From Toxotes chatareus (taxonomy: Eukaryota > Chordata > Actinopteri > Toxotidae): 64,000 bases of DNA. Positions 1-14,500 of this stretch are shown piece by piece. The notes under the pieces were generated by a model, which saw nothing but the letters and a program-made list of their open reading frames with translations, was not told where the DNA came from and ran no database searches. The position numbers were made by a program, and so were the translations under genes. Position 1 is the stretch's first letter. Each line of letters begins with the position of its first letter. The DNA lies in assembly GCA_016801885.1 (NCBI GenBank), contig CM028884.1:20818864-20882863 (forward strand), written 5' to 3'.

Positions 1-718
1 TGCAGGTTTGCAAAGCAGGGGAACAGGCTGATTTTGTGTAGTGGACAGATGAGGAAGTGATGTAGCAGCATGATAGACAAGGCACAGAAGCTTATTTATT
101 CATTATTCACTAAAGGATTTTGGAGATGTTGTGTCTCCACCAAATAAAACCATGACAAATTTGCTTTTAACATGCAGCCTGAGCAGAAATTCCAGAGCAA
201 TTTCATGCCAAACCAGCACAAACTTACATGGCACCTTCTAATAAACACGCCGTCAGCTGCTGTCTCGGTCGTACACTAACAGTCACTAATTAAGACTTGA
301 TATTGGGTTGTGTGAGGTTTTATTGCACAACATGTCTCCCAACAAATCAGATCAAACTTGTTTTCTAAACTGGTGCTCCTGTCAGCAGTCAGTGCCTTTC
401 ATAACCACTACAAGCGAGTCTTACAAAAAGGAATTTATTTATTTTCTGATCTGTTTTGTTTTATCTCTGCTATGGTCAAGTTTTGGTTATGTTTAGGCCT
501 GGAGAAAAATCATGGTCGTGGTAAAAGAAAAACATCACTGATTATTGGTAGAACAGTCTCAGGTGCCAAAGTTACAAAATTAATTGACACAACCGACCAA
601 CAGAACACACTGCTTAATGGAGTTGTGGCAACATCTCACTACTTCTTCTGCTTTTGTTCAAATATCAAGTTAAGTGGCTGAATAAAGAACCAATGTTAAT
701 GTTTTTTGTTTTGTTTTG

Positions 719-721
<3 letters not shown>

Positions 722-794
<73 letters not shown>
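722..794. repeat. (TG)n microsatellite
   Basis: A 73-bp uninterrupted TG array. Confidence 0.98.
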
Positions 795-795
<1 letters not shown>

Positions 796-2092
796 CTCTT
801 TTGTTTTATTGTTTTTCAGGATACTTTGAGTTTAAGACAGGTTAGTGCAAAGACAGTGCACTGTTCTCATATCTGTTGGGTGATGATGTCCACTATGTAA
901 AACAAACAGGGCTAGGGGTTAGGAAGTGAGAATTATCTCGATCAGTCCCCCTGCCTCGTCTGATGACTGGGCAGTTAAGGTTAGGGTTTAGGGTCAGGGC
1001 TAAATCAGTTGCTGATCAAACTCAAAGCAAACCAAAGTGAGAGAGCAGTATCCACCTTTTGTTTTCCAGTGAGATGACAGAGTGTGTCTTATTAAAATAC
1101 AATACCATTTCTTGTTCCAAAACTATATACAGTGTGTTTCATATTTATGCAGCCATACCTGCAGCTCCATAATGAGGGGAGAGCTCCCTACTGAAAAAAA
1201 ATACTATGCAGTCAGAGTCAGTCCAGATACTACAAATGGGATGTAGCCTTTCTTCCTGTATTGCTGCTAGATACAAATTCATCATTGGGACTGAGTACAA
1301 AAAACAGAACCTCTCTTCATTCTCCATGTTATCTACATTTGTGTTTAAATTTGAAGTGCATTTACACTTTTGCATGCCCAGCAAAAGTGTAAAGTGTAGC
1401 TAGATCTTCTCTTGTTAAGGATATAAGTACAGCGAAAGCATAAATGAGTGGAAACAAAGACAGGACTAGTGTATTTGTCTTTGTGTCGTCTGAATTCAAA
1501 CAGTGGCAAAATTGAAAGTTTTTTTTTTTTTTGATCTCACTCTATGTGCATTGGCGATGCATATCTCATATGAACACCTAGTCTTTTGGGATTTTGGGAA
1601 TGTCCTTACTGCACGATGGTCTCTAGAGAGACACTGAGAGAGAGAGAGAGAGACTTGATGAGCATCAGTTCAACAGAGCAAGCCTCTGTAGGATACATTC
1701 TGTCCCCTAGTGGACATCAGGGGTCCCTCACTCTGTTCACACATGACATGCATTACACAGAGACATAATTTATTGCAGCCCGTACACATTTACATCTGTA
1801 TGTTGGCTGTCTGTACAATCCCATACTTCACTTTGCAGTGGAATTTCTGCTCAATTCAGTAGCTGACATGTATTTATGGTACATCCTGCACTGTATAAAT
1901 CAAAACTCAATGATGAAAGAATAAGAGGCCAGGGATAATAACCCTCAGTGAATTTAGAGGCTGAGGAGAGTGGACACAGTATGCAATCAGACGACAGAGG
2001 TATGGCTGTAGTGAGAGGGAATGAAATTTCAGTGTTACCTACAAAAAGAAAAAGCAAAGCAAAATGTACCAAAGGTTTCTGTTTGGGTCCAA

Positions 2093-2115
2093 TTTTTTTT
2101 TTTTTTTTTTTTTTT
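2093..2115. repeat. Poly-T tract
   Basis: A run of 23 T. Confidence 0.95.
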
Positions 2116-2713
2116 GCTTATTTGATATATACATGGTGACAAACTGAGAAATTCTGCTACTGAAACACTTCATGGCACACTCAACACCAGTTTTCAGAAA
2201 ATGCTTACTCTGTTGAAGAAGTAAAAACATTAAATCTTCTCCATGGACTGAATAAAGGATTAACATTCTTTAATATTAATACATTAGTAGCCTGGGTCCA
2301 AACTTCTGAATAATTCATATAAGTCTGGTGTTGTGCTCATTGATAGCTGTTTCTCAGTTAGAAAAACAACTGAGCCAGTCATGGATTTGTAGGTGGGATT
2401 AAGAATGAGGATGTCATCTTTCTTTGCCAGAACCAGAATCCATTCCAAACAAAAATGGCAACAGAAATGGCATGGAGTGTTACACTGCCAGCAGTGGTGG
2501 CTTTGTAGCCATTTTGCCACAGGTTTGTTATCTCAGCTGTCAGAAATTCCTGAAATCTTTAACTAAGAATTAAATGTAGTCTGATGTGGTCTGAACAAAA
2601 TAACATGAATCCTGCATAAGCCAATAAGATAATATGTACTGTAAGAACATGATGTAGGAGAGTCCGTGAAGCTCTACTGGTACCAGGGAGCCACATCCCA
2701 GATCTTGAGGACC

Positions 2714-2736
2714 TATATATATATATATATATATAT
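2714..2736. repeat. (TA)n microsatellite
   Basis: A pure TA array of 23 bp. Confidence 0.95.
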
Positions 2737-4850
2737 CCCTGAGCATTGCTGTTAAATATTTAATATTTAATTGCTTAAGATCATTATGGCTCACAATGGT
2801 TATTGAATATTAGGGCAACAATAAGAATAATAATTATGATGGAAGCCCCCTCACTTGCATCCTATTAAACAGTTGCTCCTGCGGTTTCTGGACACTCTTA
2901 AAGCCAGATCTGTCAATATTGTTCACAAATGGTGCCAACGAAACCACAGCTGGAAAGCTTTCAATTACTATCAATAAGGTCAAACAATACGTTAATGAAC
3001 CAAACCCTTTGGGAAACTATGTGGTGAAAACGCTAATGACATTGTTCATTACTGCTTCACCTGTTGGTGACTTTCACAGCAATCTTAATCATTATTACAG
3101 TTGCTACACAACGACTGTGTGAGATTTAAACAAATGTCAAGGTATATGTATGTATTGGTGTACAGCGTATAGGGATTCAGACAGTTCATTTGTTTATATT
3201 AGGAAAATCAATGCATGGATAGTCCATGCATGATGGGAAGCCCCAGTCATAGAATTTCTAAAGATGGGACCTATCATTTTTCTTTGATTCAGTTTATCTC
3301 CTCAATATTCCCATCAAGAAGTCCAACCGAGAGATACTCTGACCAGAAACAACTGTTTTGTTATTCTGATTGTGCTTATTTTTTATCTTCTGTACATGAT
3401 ACAATCATTAGTATTGAAATGCAAGCATGAAGAATAAGTAATGTGGATACTGTAAGGCAGATGAGTAAGATTTCATGTTTATTATCATGATTCTGATGAC
3501 TGTTTTGATCCAGCTGATATTCTCATTTGAACTCCATATCTAATTATTCTCTGTGTGAGAGCTGAGGCAGCTCATCTGACTACTAGCTCTGTTTAATCTC
3601 TCTCTCTCTCAAAGCTCTGATAACAAAGCAGTCAGTCTGCAGAGTTCAAGCTGTATCCACTAAACATTTGTACTCCATTCTAATTGGACATCATCTTTAC
3701 AACAGTTACAGAGATTGTGAATTGCCCCTGAAAATAATAATAAATAATAACGTAATATTTTTTCTCTATGCGTAAAGTGGACCACTGCAGACTTCACTAA
3801 GCCATAGAACTGCTGTATGTTGGCCATCTGGACAGTCATTCGTGAGCAAATAATAGAGTGACTCATGTCATATGGAGTCAGAGCAAAGAGAAATTATTCA
3901 AAAATAAATTTTCAGATGTCCCATTTACTGTTTTACACCAAAACATTGTGTATCTGAGTATTTTAAGGCTAAACACTAACCTAAAAGCAGTTTTGTGTTT
4001 AATATCATGCTTTACAGTTTTTTCTTATTCTTTGACCCATTCATGCTTTGCTTTTTAGCGTTGTGTAAAATCTTGTTCAGTGATTTGGTGACTTTAGTTT
4101 TTTTGTTTTGTCTCACAGTGGTTGTTGTAGCCATCCACCTATTCATTTATTGTTACCAACTGACCCAGTCAGTCCATGTCATTTGTGTGTAAGTTCATAG
4201 ACCTCAAGCACCACAACATGCTTTCAGCTGGAAACTGCATTCTAACTTTTTACAGATCACAGCCTTTTGTACTTTAACACTCTGTGATTTCTGTTACAAA
4301 GATCACAGTGTAAGTTTAGTGCTTTTGTCAAATGTTTTCAGGCTTCATGATGGTTGAGTATGAGGTTTGTTAATGGCTGAGGTAATCAACAGAATCACAC
4401 AGGAGCTGTGTTTTTAAGACAAGAAAAACATTTCAAATTGCTTTTAGCCCCTTGTTTTCCGTCTTCACTCACATACTGTACAATAGCTCAGAATGTTCAC
4501 AGAAGCCTCCCTCTCTGTGAAATAGAAATAAATCTAACCCACAGGAGTTTTTTCTACACATGCATGTTATTGCTCTATTTTCCCGTGTTTAAAAAATTTG
4601 TGAACATCAGAACTTAAGAGGTGCGATTTTTTCTTTCACAACCAAACTGACATGAGTTGACAGAGCCAGCGCACACAGGCGTTTGGGGCAGTGGATGATT
4701 GTAGTTTTCCTCTCTCTATGGGCTGGTACAAAGCGATTTTTCGGGGCAAAGCTGTTGCTTAGCGGTCAATGCTGGTGCCTTGCAGATAGACAGAGATCAA
4801 ACACCACCGTGATGCATCGTCTATTATTTTGCACTTATAGGCACTTATAG

Positions 4851-5255
4851 GTCAAGCCAATTTTAATCATATAGCCCAAAATCACATGTCTGTCTCAGAG
4901 GGCTTTGCAGGCTGTACAACATATGGCACTCTTCAGACCCACAATTCAGCAAAGTAAAAAAAAAACAACTTTATGGGAAAAATACAGAGAAACCACAGAA
5001 AGAACAACAGAGAACAGATCCTTCTTCCAGGACAAACAGGCATGTGAGAGATGACCGAGAGTAGATTAAATTAGCAGGAGTAGAATTACAGCATGGAGAA
5101 ACACAATAACAATAGCCTCCTCTGATAAAGCCCTTGAAAGAGGACCATTTACACGTTTGGGCAAAAAGCAAAGCGCAGACACCATCAACACAGAGGACAA
5201 GGTGACAAAAGATGCTAAGAGAGGAGGTTACAGTAAGATTTACAGCCTGTAAAGC
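4851..5255 (+). repeat. Decayed dispersed fish repeat
   Basis: 'atatagcccaaaatcacatg', 'cagagggctttgcaggctgtacaac' and 'acagatccttcttccaggac' resemble a high-copy teleost repeat ('atatagcccaatatcacaaa...gggctttacaatctgtacagc'). The match is by recall and boundaries are approximate. Confidence 0.5.
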
Positions 5256-8200
5256 CACATGCATACATTAACAGCATCTTAAGCAAGCCTGCATGCTTCT
5301 CCGTCTACATCTTTGTCTGTATCTATCAAACCTCTCTTCCCTGATTTCACTTCTTGATGTCTTTCTGAGTACTTCCCACTAATCCCAACATTCATACTCT
5401 CTCAGCTATCAGCAGTCACATTTTCTGAGGAGAATGTGTGTGATTGCTGTGTATTTTTTCATTTTTTATCTATATAATGAGTTAATATTTGCATTGTTCT
5501 CTTTCCTTTTGCTGTCTTGTACCGCTATATAGGCTAAAAAGTCAGATAAATAAAACATTAAAAAAAAAACGCTCCACTGTGCCACATCCATTTTCCATAA
5601 AATTGAATTTTCAAAATAAATACTATAAACACAAAAAACAACTGCAAACGGGCGACCATGAGCCACATTATTTTCACATTTGCTATGCAAACTCTCATAC
5701 TCAAAAAATGAAGAGTCCAAACCAACCAAACTCTCCTAGTTCAGGTCTTGTACACTCAGCAACTTCTCCAAAATAAAATTGTTGGAAAAATAAAGAAGAA
5801 GAAAAATAAAAAGCTAAAACAACAGGTGGTCTCCCTTACCTTCAAACACACACAAAAACTCACACACTTGCATGATATCCATAGAAGTAGCTGAGTTTAT
5901 TTCTTGTTTTCTTCGGCCTTCTCTTGATTTTGATGAAAACCTATAGAATACATATGCTGCAGATACATTTGGTCACAAGAAAATATGTATTTATTTGCCA
6001 CAACGTTTGCCACTGACAGACAATAGTGATTTAGTGCATCATAACGTTTGTCCGTCTGGTTGAGGGCTACAGTTTTGAATAGGATGACAACAGTTGTCTC
6101 TTGTACATTTAAATGTGACAGATGTAAACATACATGCAACAAGCCAGCAGTTCCTTTCACACAAACATCCAAGATGTTCTGTATTCTCTCCAGAATTTCT
6201 CTCCCATGTACTGTAGATCGCCTACAACTATCAAATAATATAAATAATAAATGAGAAGTAAACTCCATCAATTTGTTATTGTCATGGATATCTAGAGAGC
6301 AGCGTGTTTCTGTTTTGTTTCTGTTTTCTGTTTTACCTCGGGCTATGGTAAGCACACTTGTCAGTGTTCCCTGGGATCTCCTTTTGTGTGTGTGCGTGTG
6401 TGTGTTTCTGTGTGTGTTTCTGTGTGCGCAGTCATGCAGGATTTATTTTATTTTTACTTTTTTGTGCATCTGTGTGAGCCTGGGTGTGGTGGGTTTTCAG
6501 TACATACGTTATGTATGTATGGTAATGTCTTCTGAATATACATGTAGAATGAAAACTGTATGTGAGACTCCCACACTTGCACTTTTTCTGTTTGGAAAAA
6601 TGTGCAGAAAGCACATCCTTAAAATAACATAAAATTTGCATAAAAATCTGCATGGCTAAAGGATGATAACAATATCATTGTGTACATGACTGGTAAAACT
6701 GCAACATACTTTCACTTAGAAGTGGCTGTATTCAGTAGAAAACGTTTTTGTGGTTTATTAAATTAAAACTCCTTCAGTATGAAAATAAACAGCACCTTTA
6801 AAACAGTGATAGTGTTTCTATTGCCAGAGTTTTCATTCTTGGCAAGCGCTCTAACACATTGGCTCTGCCACACATCGTACAATCCTTCCTCATTTACAAA
6901 GAGATGGAGAAGGATCGGCAGCGATGTGAAAATAAGCCCAGACTTCCCAATGAGTATTCCTCTCACAGCTCCCTGACCTTGAGGTGAGCTTATCCCTGGC
7001 CAGTGTGCAAGGCTGCATGAATTATAATATCCACCTATAGGTCCAGCCCCAGCCTCTGCCCTGACCAAGCAGCACAAGGCCTCACACAGCTTCTCCTCAA
7101 ATGAGACCAGCAGGAGCTTTTCACCACACTATAACTCTGCCCACTGAAGGATGAAGACCTGACCAGTCAAGACACTTGGTTCCAGAATACAAAGCAAGCA
7201 CGAGGATCATAGAAGAGCTGGTGGTAATTTCTCTATGTGCTCTTATTGCAAATATGATTTATTTAGAGTAAGTCAGCTGTCAAGAAGAATATGCAAGATG
7301 TTAGAGTTCATGTGGATTATGCAGTTGGGCAGATGGCTGCTGTATCTCTGCCCCGTGTTCTCTCTCCAGCACTTGGTTGTGGAGGTGCTGTGGTAGGTTG
7401 TGCAGTGTTTCAGAGATAATTTTTATCACTGTCTCCTTCACTGTGTCAAGATACGCAATAAAGGAATGTTTTACTGTTGTGTGTTTTGGTTATAAGTACA
7501 GACACAGTACTGCTACAGTCTGCCATGTTAATCCTTGACAGTAAAATGCGGGGAAAAATCCACTGCCAGTTACTTACAAATAAAATATGTTGTTAAGGAT
7601 CGGTTCCGATTTTTTTTTTTTACATTACTGACATATGTACAGTGAAAGAGTTCTTGGTCAATTAAATTATTTCTCCTCTCTGTTCTGTGAAGTGGTCCCT
7701 TCCTGTGAGATCCAGCCAAAGTATAGACACCTCTCTCCTCACAGATTTGCATAGATTACCACAGGACTGTGTCAGCGCCCCAGGGGGTGTACAACTTTCA
7801 TTAGCAATGTGCATAAATGGATCTGGTGCCAGATTGAATGATGGAGTTTGCATTGGCCTCTTTTGCACATTACTGGGGAGTAACGAAACCAAATGGGTGT
7901 GTTGTAAAAGGATGTCATTTTACTCAGTATGTCTTTGTGCAGTTTTTTTTTATTATGGGTGTAATATATTTATATATATTACATCATATTAAATATTATT
8001 ACATTAGATTCTTTTCTTCATCCAACTTAACCATTATTCTGATACACTGTCTGAGACTACAGTCCAGACATTGACTATATAGTTTCCACCTCTGCTGTTG
8101 TAATTAGACAGGTGCACTTGAGTCGTAATGTTTCTTAAAGTTTTTACCACATGGTAAACATTTACTGGACATTTATGTACCAAAGAACAACAGCACTGTT

Positions 8201-9502
8201 TCGGACTACACTGCTTTTTGTTGTCTTATTTAATAATTATTTTTTGTTTTTTTAACCAGATCAGCTTCGGCTTAATTTTCAGTGTCACATAAGCACACCA
8301 CAGACAACCAAAGATGTGACTATAGTAACCAAGTACATAATGTGGTCTTTGATCAATTATAGACAACTTTCAAATGCCATATCTTTAAGCACACAGTGTT
8401 CTAACTCACCTCATAGCACGTGTTCATTGCATATTTTGTGTCAGATTCTGCTGCGAATGTGTGGCATTGTGCTTCCTTTAAATGGCTGTAATTCTGATCT
8501 TTTTGAGCAGCATTTTTATCGTTTGCATGACGTGACCCTGCTTTTGAAAGGGTTTGACAATAAATTTGATCTCCTTGGTTATGAAACAAGAAGAACAGAC
8601 AAAATGAGAGAAAAGTTTAATGAAAGAGGGAAAGGGCAATAGATTCATTTTGATGACTGCCATACTTTAAATTATGCTGCAGAGAGTAATCATGGCCATT
8701 ACTCTCCCTGATATTTTGCAGTGTCTTTCTCTTCTTCTCTCCTTCCATCTGTCTCTTTCTCTCCCATGTCCATCTGTCTTTCCTCCTCGCCCTCCTGCCT
8801 GTTCCCCTGTAACCCTTCCTTGTACCCAAGCACACGCACACTAACACAGACACACATGCATACACACACTTGCTCTGCCTTATCTTTATTCCCAGACAAG
8901 GCACCCTATTTGAGTTGTCATTATAACCACTTTGAATAGCCTAGCTTTATGGCGAACGAGGGGAGACATGCTGTGCCCAATCACACACTTTCTTCCTGTC
9001 CAATAGATGCATGTCATATTTAATTCTGGGGGAGGTAATATGTATTGAAGGATTTGACTCCAAAATCCTGCAGTGACTGATCATGGCTCAAAGAGGGTTT
9101 TTTAAATGATAAATACTCCCAGACAGGGCTGGTGTTAAACTTTCGGGGGCCTAAAGCAAGAAGCATTCCTTCACCCATTAAGCCCATTTTTTATTTGACT
9201 GCTAAGAAGTGAGTATTTTGGGTAGTTAAGTATAACTGTGGGTTGCTACTGAATACTTTACAGTAATTTATATGAGAAGGTGTTTCATGAATCAGAGCAC
9301 ACATGCTGGTGAGCTCTAGAACCAAAAGGAAATGAAAGACTGTGAACATTACAAAAGCAAATGTAGATACTAAAAAAAAAAAAAAGAAGCATCTTAGAAA
9401 TACAGTAGTAAACCAATACTGCTTTAAATACAAAGCAGTCAGTGCTGCTGTTTGACTTTTTGACACCAAAAGTGAGAGAATTAACAGAGATATCACATCA
9501 TC
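5256..9502. other. No gene recognised (one weak exon candidate)
   Basis: No repeat family or supported gene. A segment at 6828-6983 has exon-like properties and is discussed as a finding. The 152-codon minus-strand frame at 5897-6355 looks like chance: it has no motif and is crossed by open frames on the other strand. Confidence 0.5.
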
Positions 9503-9674
9503 TGTCACGGTCATCAGGAAAGGAACCCAAGAGCATGACTCAAGAGGCAGGTGGAAAGGTAAAGAGTCTTTACTTGAAAAAAATGGGGGACAGGTGAGAG
9601 GAGGAGGAGCAGGTCAGGTGATTCTGCTGGAGGGGAAAGGCAGGCAGGTGGGAGAGGCAGGGTCTGAAGTGACA
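9503..9674. mobile_element. LTR-like repeat, family 'A' short copy
   Basis: The segment starts tgtcac and ends gtgaca, a 6-bp inverted terminus. It shares the 'ggtcaggtgatt...ggcagggtctga' end with the copies at 37173 and 55323 but is only 172 bp, so internally deleted. No matching target duplication was found. Confidence 0.5.
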
Positions 9675-10924
9675 GCAGCTCGTTTACTTCTGAGTCTGTA
9701 CATTTTAAAAACTGTGTCTGCCTCCCAAAGTAGTTTGAGTAACAGGCATTAACATTTCAAAAGCCACTGTCTGCCAAAGATAATTATATAGCAAAAGAAA
9801 ATGTATGAAGGCCCAAATATCAAAATAAGCAAGTATTGCTTCTACATTCAAGTTTCTGGAAGCTACTGTGGCTGATCTGACTATAGCATTACAAATACTA
9901 AAGGCAAAATTACAAAAATTTAACACAGTGAAGTTGTTTTAATGTTATCAACTAAACCTGTGTTTAGTCTAAGACTAGACTAAACTGTGATTTGAAGACT
10001 AAGACTAATCAAAACCAAAACAATTACAGAAAGTAACAAAATAAGATAAAAGGGTCAAAGCCAAATGCCAGGTCAAAAACACATAGGTCATGTCTCAAAT
10101 GTACCAGAATATTTATGATATCTACAGTCACAATTATGTCTTAAAAATTGTGACATAAGTTAAATGGATTTCAAGTCTTGTTTTTCATGTCCTCACATTT
10201 GTAAATGAATGAATAATACCTTGCTATGTACAAATTAGATTCCCCCAATTATGATTAAATATGTAGGTGACAAAGGATCTCAGCAGTTAATCTAAACAAG
10301 CAAAGTCAAGGTAAAAGCTTGACAGTCAGCTGCAGGGACTGTTTTTGTTCCCCACAGTTGCAGATTTCCATTGTTCGCTATCAGCTGTAAACTGTGGTTA
10401 CTCTCTCATTCAGGAAACTAAGCGGGTGGTCAGTGCTTTTCTAATCGCACGTTTGAATGCAAATGACGGTGGGTGTTTGTTCAGTTGTGTACTTGACTGT
10501 AAATTAGTTTGCTCACTGGTGGCAGTACCTTGTCTAATTTCAAGCATTAATGCTAATGAAGTTCAACTAAAGTTCACTCCTGATGAAGACACACCTGCAT
10601 TCAGCACAATGCTACAGAGCTCATTTTGTTTGTGGTCTGAAAGTAAACGGAGAAACAGGATGACAATGCCCCCGTCCGTAGGGCATGAGGCGGGTCACTG
10701 GATGGTTTGATGAGTATGAAATGTTCTGAACCAAAGTGTTATACATCAAAACGCCAAATGAGGGAAAATCTTTTGGAAGACTCATGTTCCATCTATGCCA
10801 AGGCACGCTAAAGCTGTTCAGCGGCACATGGTATCCCAACACCTGAGACACTTTAAGTTGTTTTTTCCTTTAATTTGTCGCCCGTCTGTACATGATATGA
10901 TCATGGTTTGTGATGCTTATACAT
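9675..10924. other. No gene recognised
   Basis: The 121-codon + frame at 10345-10710 has no recognisable domain and no splice or promoter support. No RNA gene or repeat seen. Confidence 0.55.
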
Positions 10925-11580
10925 TTAGATTCATTCACATTCACATCTATTCATTTGGCAGACGCTTTTCTCCAAAGTGAGGCACAAATGAATAAATTCA
11001 AGCTACAGCAGATCAAGGAGATGTCTCCGAGAACAAGTGTCTCAACACTCAGTTCACACTCCACCTGACACAAGAATCACCAGGCAGGTCCACCAAGTAA
11101 AGCCCTAACTGTGATTTGTTAACAAATGACAGTTTTTTCTTTTATGAGAAGAGATACAGAAAGAAAGGTAGAGGTAGAGAGAAAGAACACATATTAGGTG
11201 AGTAAGAATTCTCGGAGAGGTAGGTCTTCAAGTGGTTTTTGAAGACAGACTGCGACACTGCTGACAGAACCAAGTTTGGTGGCTGATTCTACCACCGGGG
11301 GACTGCATAGGAGAAGAGTTTGGACAGAGAGTTCCTACCTTGCAGTAACAGGGAGACTAGCTGTCGCTCATTTGCAAATTGTATTTAACAAGAAGGGTCT
11401 TACAAGAGTGAGTGAGGGAATTCTGGTGCTGTGCTGGCGTCCACTCTGTAGACGAGCATTAGTGACTTCAATTTCATGTGAACAGCAACAACCAGTGGAA
11501 AGTAATGAAAAGTGAAGTGACATGAGCTGTGCAGACATCCTGCCACATTTTGGACAATGTGCAGAGGTTTAATAAATCCT
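10925..11580 (-). repeat. Decayed dispersed repeat with L2/V-SINE-type tail
   Basis: It begins attcatttggcagacgctttt, the reverse complement of the tail '...aagcgtctgccaaatgaat' shared by L2 LINEs and V-SINEs. It continues for about 650 bp with words such as 'ttctaccaccgggggactgc' and 'gtgacatgagctgt' typical of a high-copy fish repeat. No intact ORF is present. The right end is approximate. Confidence 0.6.
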
Positions 11581-14500
11581 GCTGGTTTGCAATAAGCAGT
11601 CTGTGGTTGTATCCCGCTCCTTGTCCTTAAGCGGTTCATTAGGTCCATTAAAGGTGAGTGACAAAGCGATCCCACAGTAGTACCCCCATTAATATTGCTG
11701 TACAAGACAGTTGTTGTTGTTTTTTTGTCGTGTCTCTACCTGTTATTCATAACATGCAGTCGATTTGCAGACCAAGAATACAAATAATGCTTATAATCAG
11801 TTATTCCTCTGAGAGCTCTCTGTGACACCAGAGAGTATTAATATACACATAAGAGGAAACATTAAAGTGCTGTCTGCTGTCAGTCAGTCCTGATAATGCA
11901 GAAGACATTGCCAAAACTGTCCAATCAATGAGTAACATGTCTGGATTTTCCCACATTTTAATGTCTTTGTTCATTATCTGTGAAACAAAAACATCAGACG
12001 TTCACAGTCAGAGAAAGTAAAAATGTGCATTGTGCTAATTTTTTAAATTCTAGCACACCACAAAGTTTTTGTCCTGCCAGGCTGCTGCCAGCCAAACATT
12101 CAGTCACACTGAACAGCAGTAAAGGAGCGTTCAGTTCAAAAGTAGATAAAACGACTTTGTGGACAGTCGAGACTGCCCGTTGAAAAAAAGGGCCTATAGG
12201 TCGTCTGTGCAAGCAGCTTATGACGACCCATAGTTACATCTCACTGTCAGGCGACCTCTGGTGGCCATAGTAATTATGACGGGAGAAAAAGAGGAAGTCA
12301 GGTGTCGTAGTGTAAAGAGCAAACACTCTTTGTTTCCTGCGTGAGCAACTCTGATAAAAAGTCAGTGTGAACACAAACTGGAGAAGAATTAAAAGGCCAA
12401 ATGTGTATTTTTTTTTCTATGGTCCAGCCCAAATGAACCTTCATTTACTACATGTGTTTTCTGTTTTGTTATTGTAATATGTGAAATTTTACATTGTGTA
12501 TTTTTAATGCGTTGTGTGCTTTCTAAAATGGCATTGTGTTTGGTTTTGCTTTTGTGTTTTATATCTGATCACGTATGATTTCCTTGTGTACTGTAAATCT
12601 AAATAAGTCTCTTCAGCACGTCAATAAATGCTAATGCTAATCAATTCTTTGGCATTTTAAGAATGATATTGATTGACGTAATGTGTGACACATCATCTCT
12701 TACAAACCTCTGTTCATGATCTTTACGCCCACACTCACTAAGCCACACCACCTCCATCTGACCGGTGCTGCTCTGGACCATGATTGCCCGCTGATGAATT
12801 AACATAAAAGCCTGGTTACTTCCTGACAACATCAATCCAGGTCCCCTCCGTCTGTGACAGCTCTCACCCAGTTTTAAAGAACAGACACTCCGAGGAGGGA
12901 TGTTTATGTACCAGATGAACGCACAGAAGGCACAAACAGCCAGACATTCATAATTAACTATGGGAGGCTACATCAGTGTGATTTGTTTCTAGTTAAAATG
13001 CTCAAACGGGGAGAAAGAGAAGAGGCATTAAGAGACCACAGACAATATAAGTGTGCATGACAGAAGTGAACACCATTTGAATGTTAACTACACAGATTTG
13101 GTTAAGCTTATGACAGATAACCGATGCCCTTTTTCAGACATAAAGGTGTTTTGACAGATTACAAATTATGTGTGACAGCAAACATGTTAACCAAATTCAG
13201 AGACAGAGATTAGAAGTAGGATAAAAAAAACACTTTTCAAACTCATGAAGATGTCTTCATCTAACTTACATCCAGCCCAAGCCTTATTTACTGTAACACT
13301 TTAGAAGTATGAAGCCCTGTCCTGTCCATTTTGCAGGAGCACCCGGAGACACTGGACACTGATAGTAATAAGACAGAATAAATGAAGAAAAAAGTTCATG
13401 TGCAGAAATTACCTGTCTACATGCAAAGATTATTATAGGACTGTATCATTATTTGCCAAGTGTCATAGTGGGGCTCCGCACATTGTAAAAACACTGATTC
13501 CTAATTTGAAGAAGAGTTGTAAATATTCAGATTAAAACCAAGAAATGAGTAAAAATTCTTTAAATCTTCTATGAAATCTATTTTGGGGGCCTTGGTAAAG
13601 CTGTGTTGCTCAATAAGGGATAAAAATGCAACAGATGTGTCCTGATGTGATTTTAATTGTGTCTATCAATGAATCAGTTTGATTAATTAACCATTTTATT
13701 ATCAATTTTAAGTGAATTAAATTATCATTGAATGTTTATTTTATCATTGTTATTACACAGATCCCTACTGTTTCTTTTTAATCATTTTTAATTTCTACTG
13801 TCCCTCATCGATACACTCTGTCTTCTTTGGCACCAAGGCTTTTTATCTTCAGGGGGAGAGAGAGAAAAACAGACCGGTACAAAGACAGTGATAGATAAAG
13901 ACAGTGCAGGTCCTACAGTTTGTGCAGGTATAAGAGCCAGGCAGCATAATGGACTTTAGTGTGAAAGAAAATGTGCTGCCTTTTCCTCCAGGCTTTATTC
14001 TTTGGTGAAGAGTTGCTCCTAAATCATTATTACAGGGCTGTGATGAGCAGAGATGCAGAAATGCATTTAGGAAATGCTTTGATGAGTGTGTCATCACCAT
14101 AGTTACAATACAAGAGTCCTGTAGGCGTTTCATCTGCTCTGTTCACTGTCCAAAAGCTCGAAAAGAAAACAGACATTTTCAACAAATTTCACAAATCACC
14201 TCAGATGAAGTCAAGGATTAGAACTATTTGTTGAATCTTGTAATGCTTTTTTTGAATTGTAGGACATTTTCCAGAAAGAAATATGTAATGTACTGATTAC
14301 AAGTGTAGGTGCACTCACCAGTGATAGTGTTTTACTGTTACACTTCCAGATAATGCATCCTAATTAAATGCTTGTGAAAGACAGTCGTTAAGTCGGTGCA
14401 CAGAAGGTCTGCTTAACATGTGATAAAGAGAAAAAATGTTTAAAAAAAATAAATAAAGAGAGAGAGAGAGAGAAAGAATAGCCACTATAAGGTTTGCAAC

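Larger units (their letters stand above)
1..4850. other. No gene recognised
   Basis: Open frames here are short and overlap on both strands. The longest (358-681) has no family resemblance. Apart from the TG, TA and poly-T tracts listed separately and a short GA run near 1637-1652, nothing is recognised. Confidence 0.6.

Noticed and set aside
654..900. Two open frames of Cys-Val repeats
   Set aside because: They are translations of the (TG)n microsatellite.
12180..12340. Segment resembling a dispersed repeat (caggcgacctctggtggcc)
   Set aside because: I have a weak recollection of similar sequence in fish genomes, but no second copy in the window and no boundaries, so it was not annotated.
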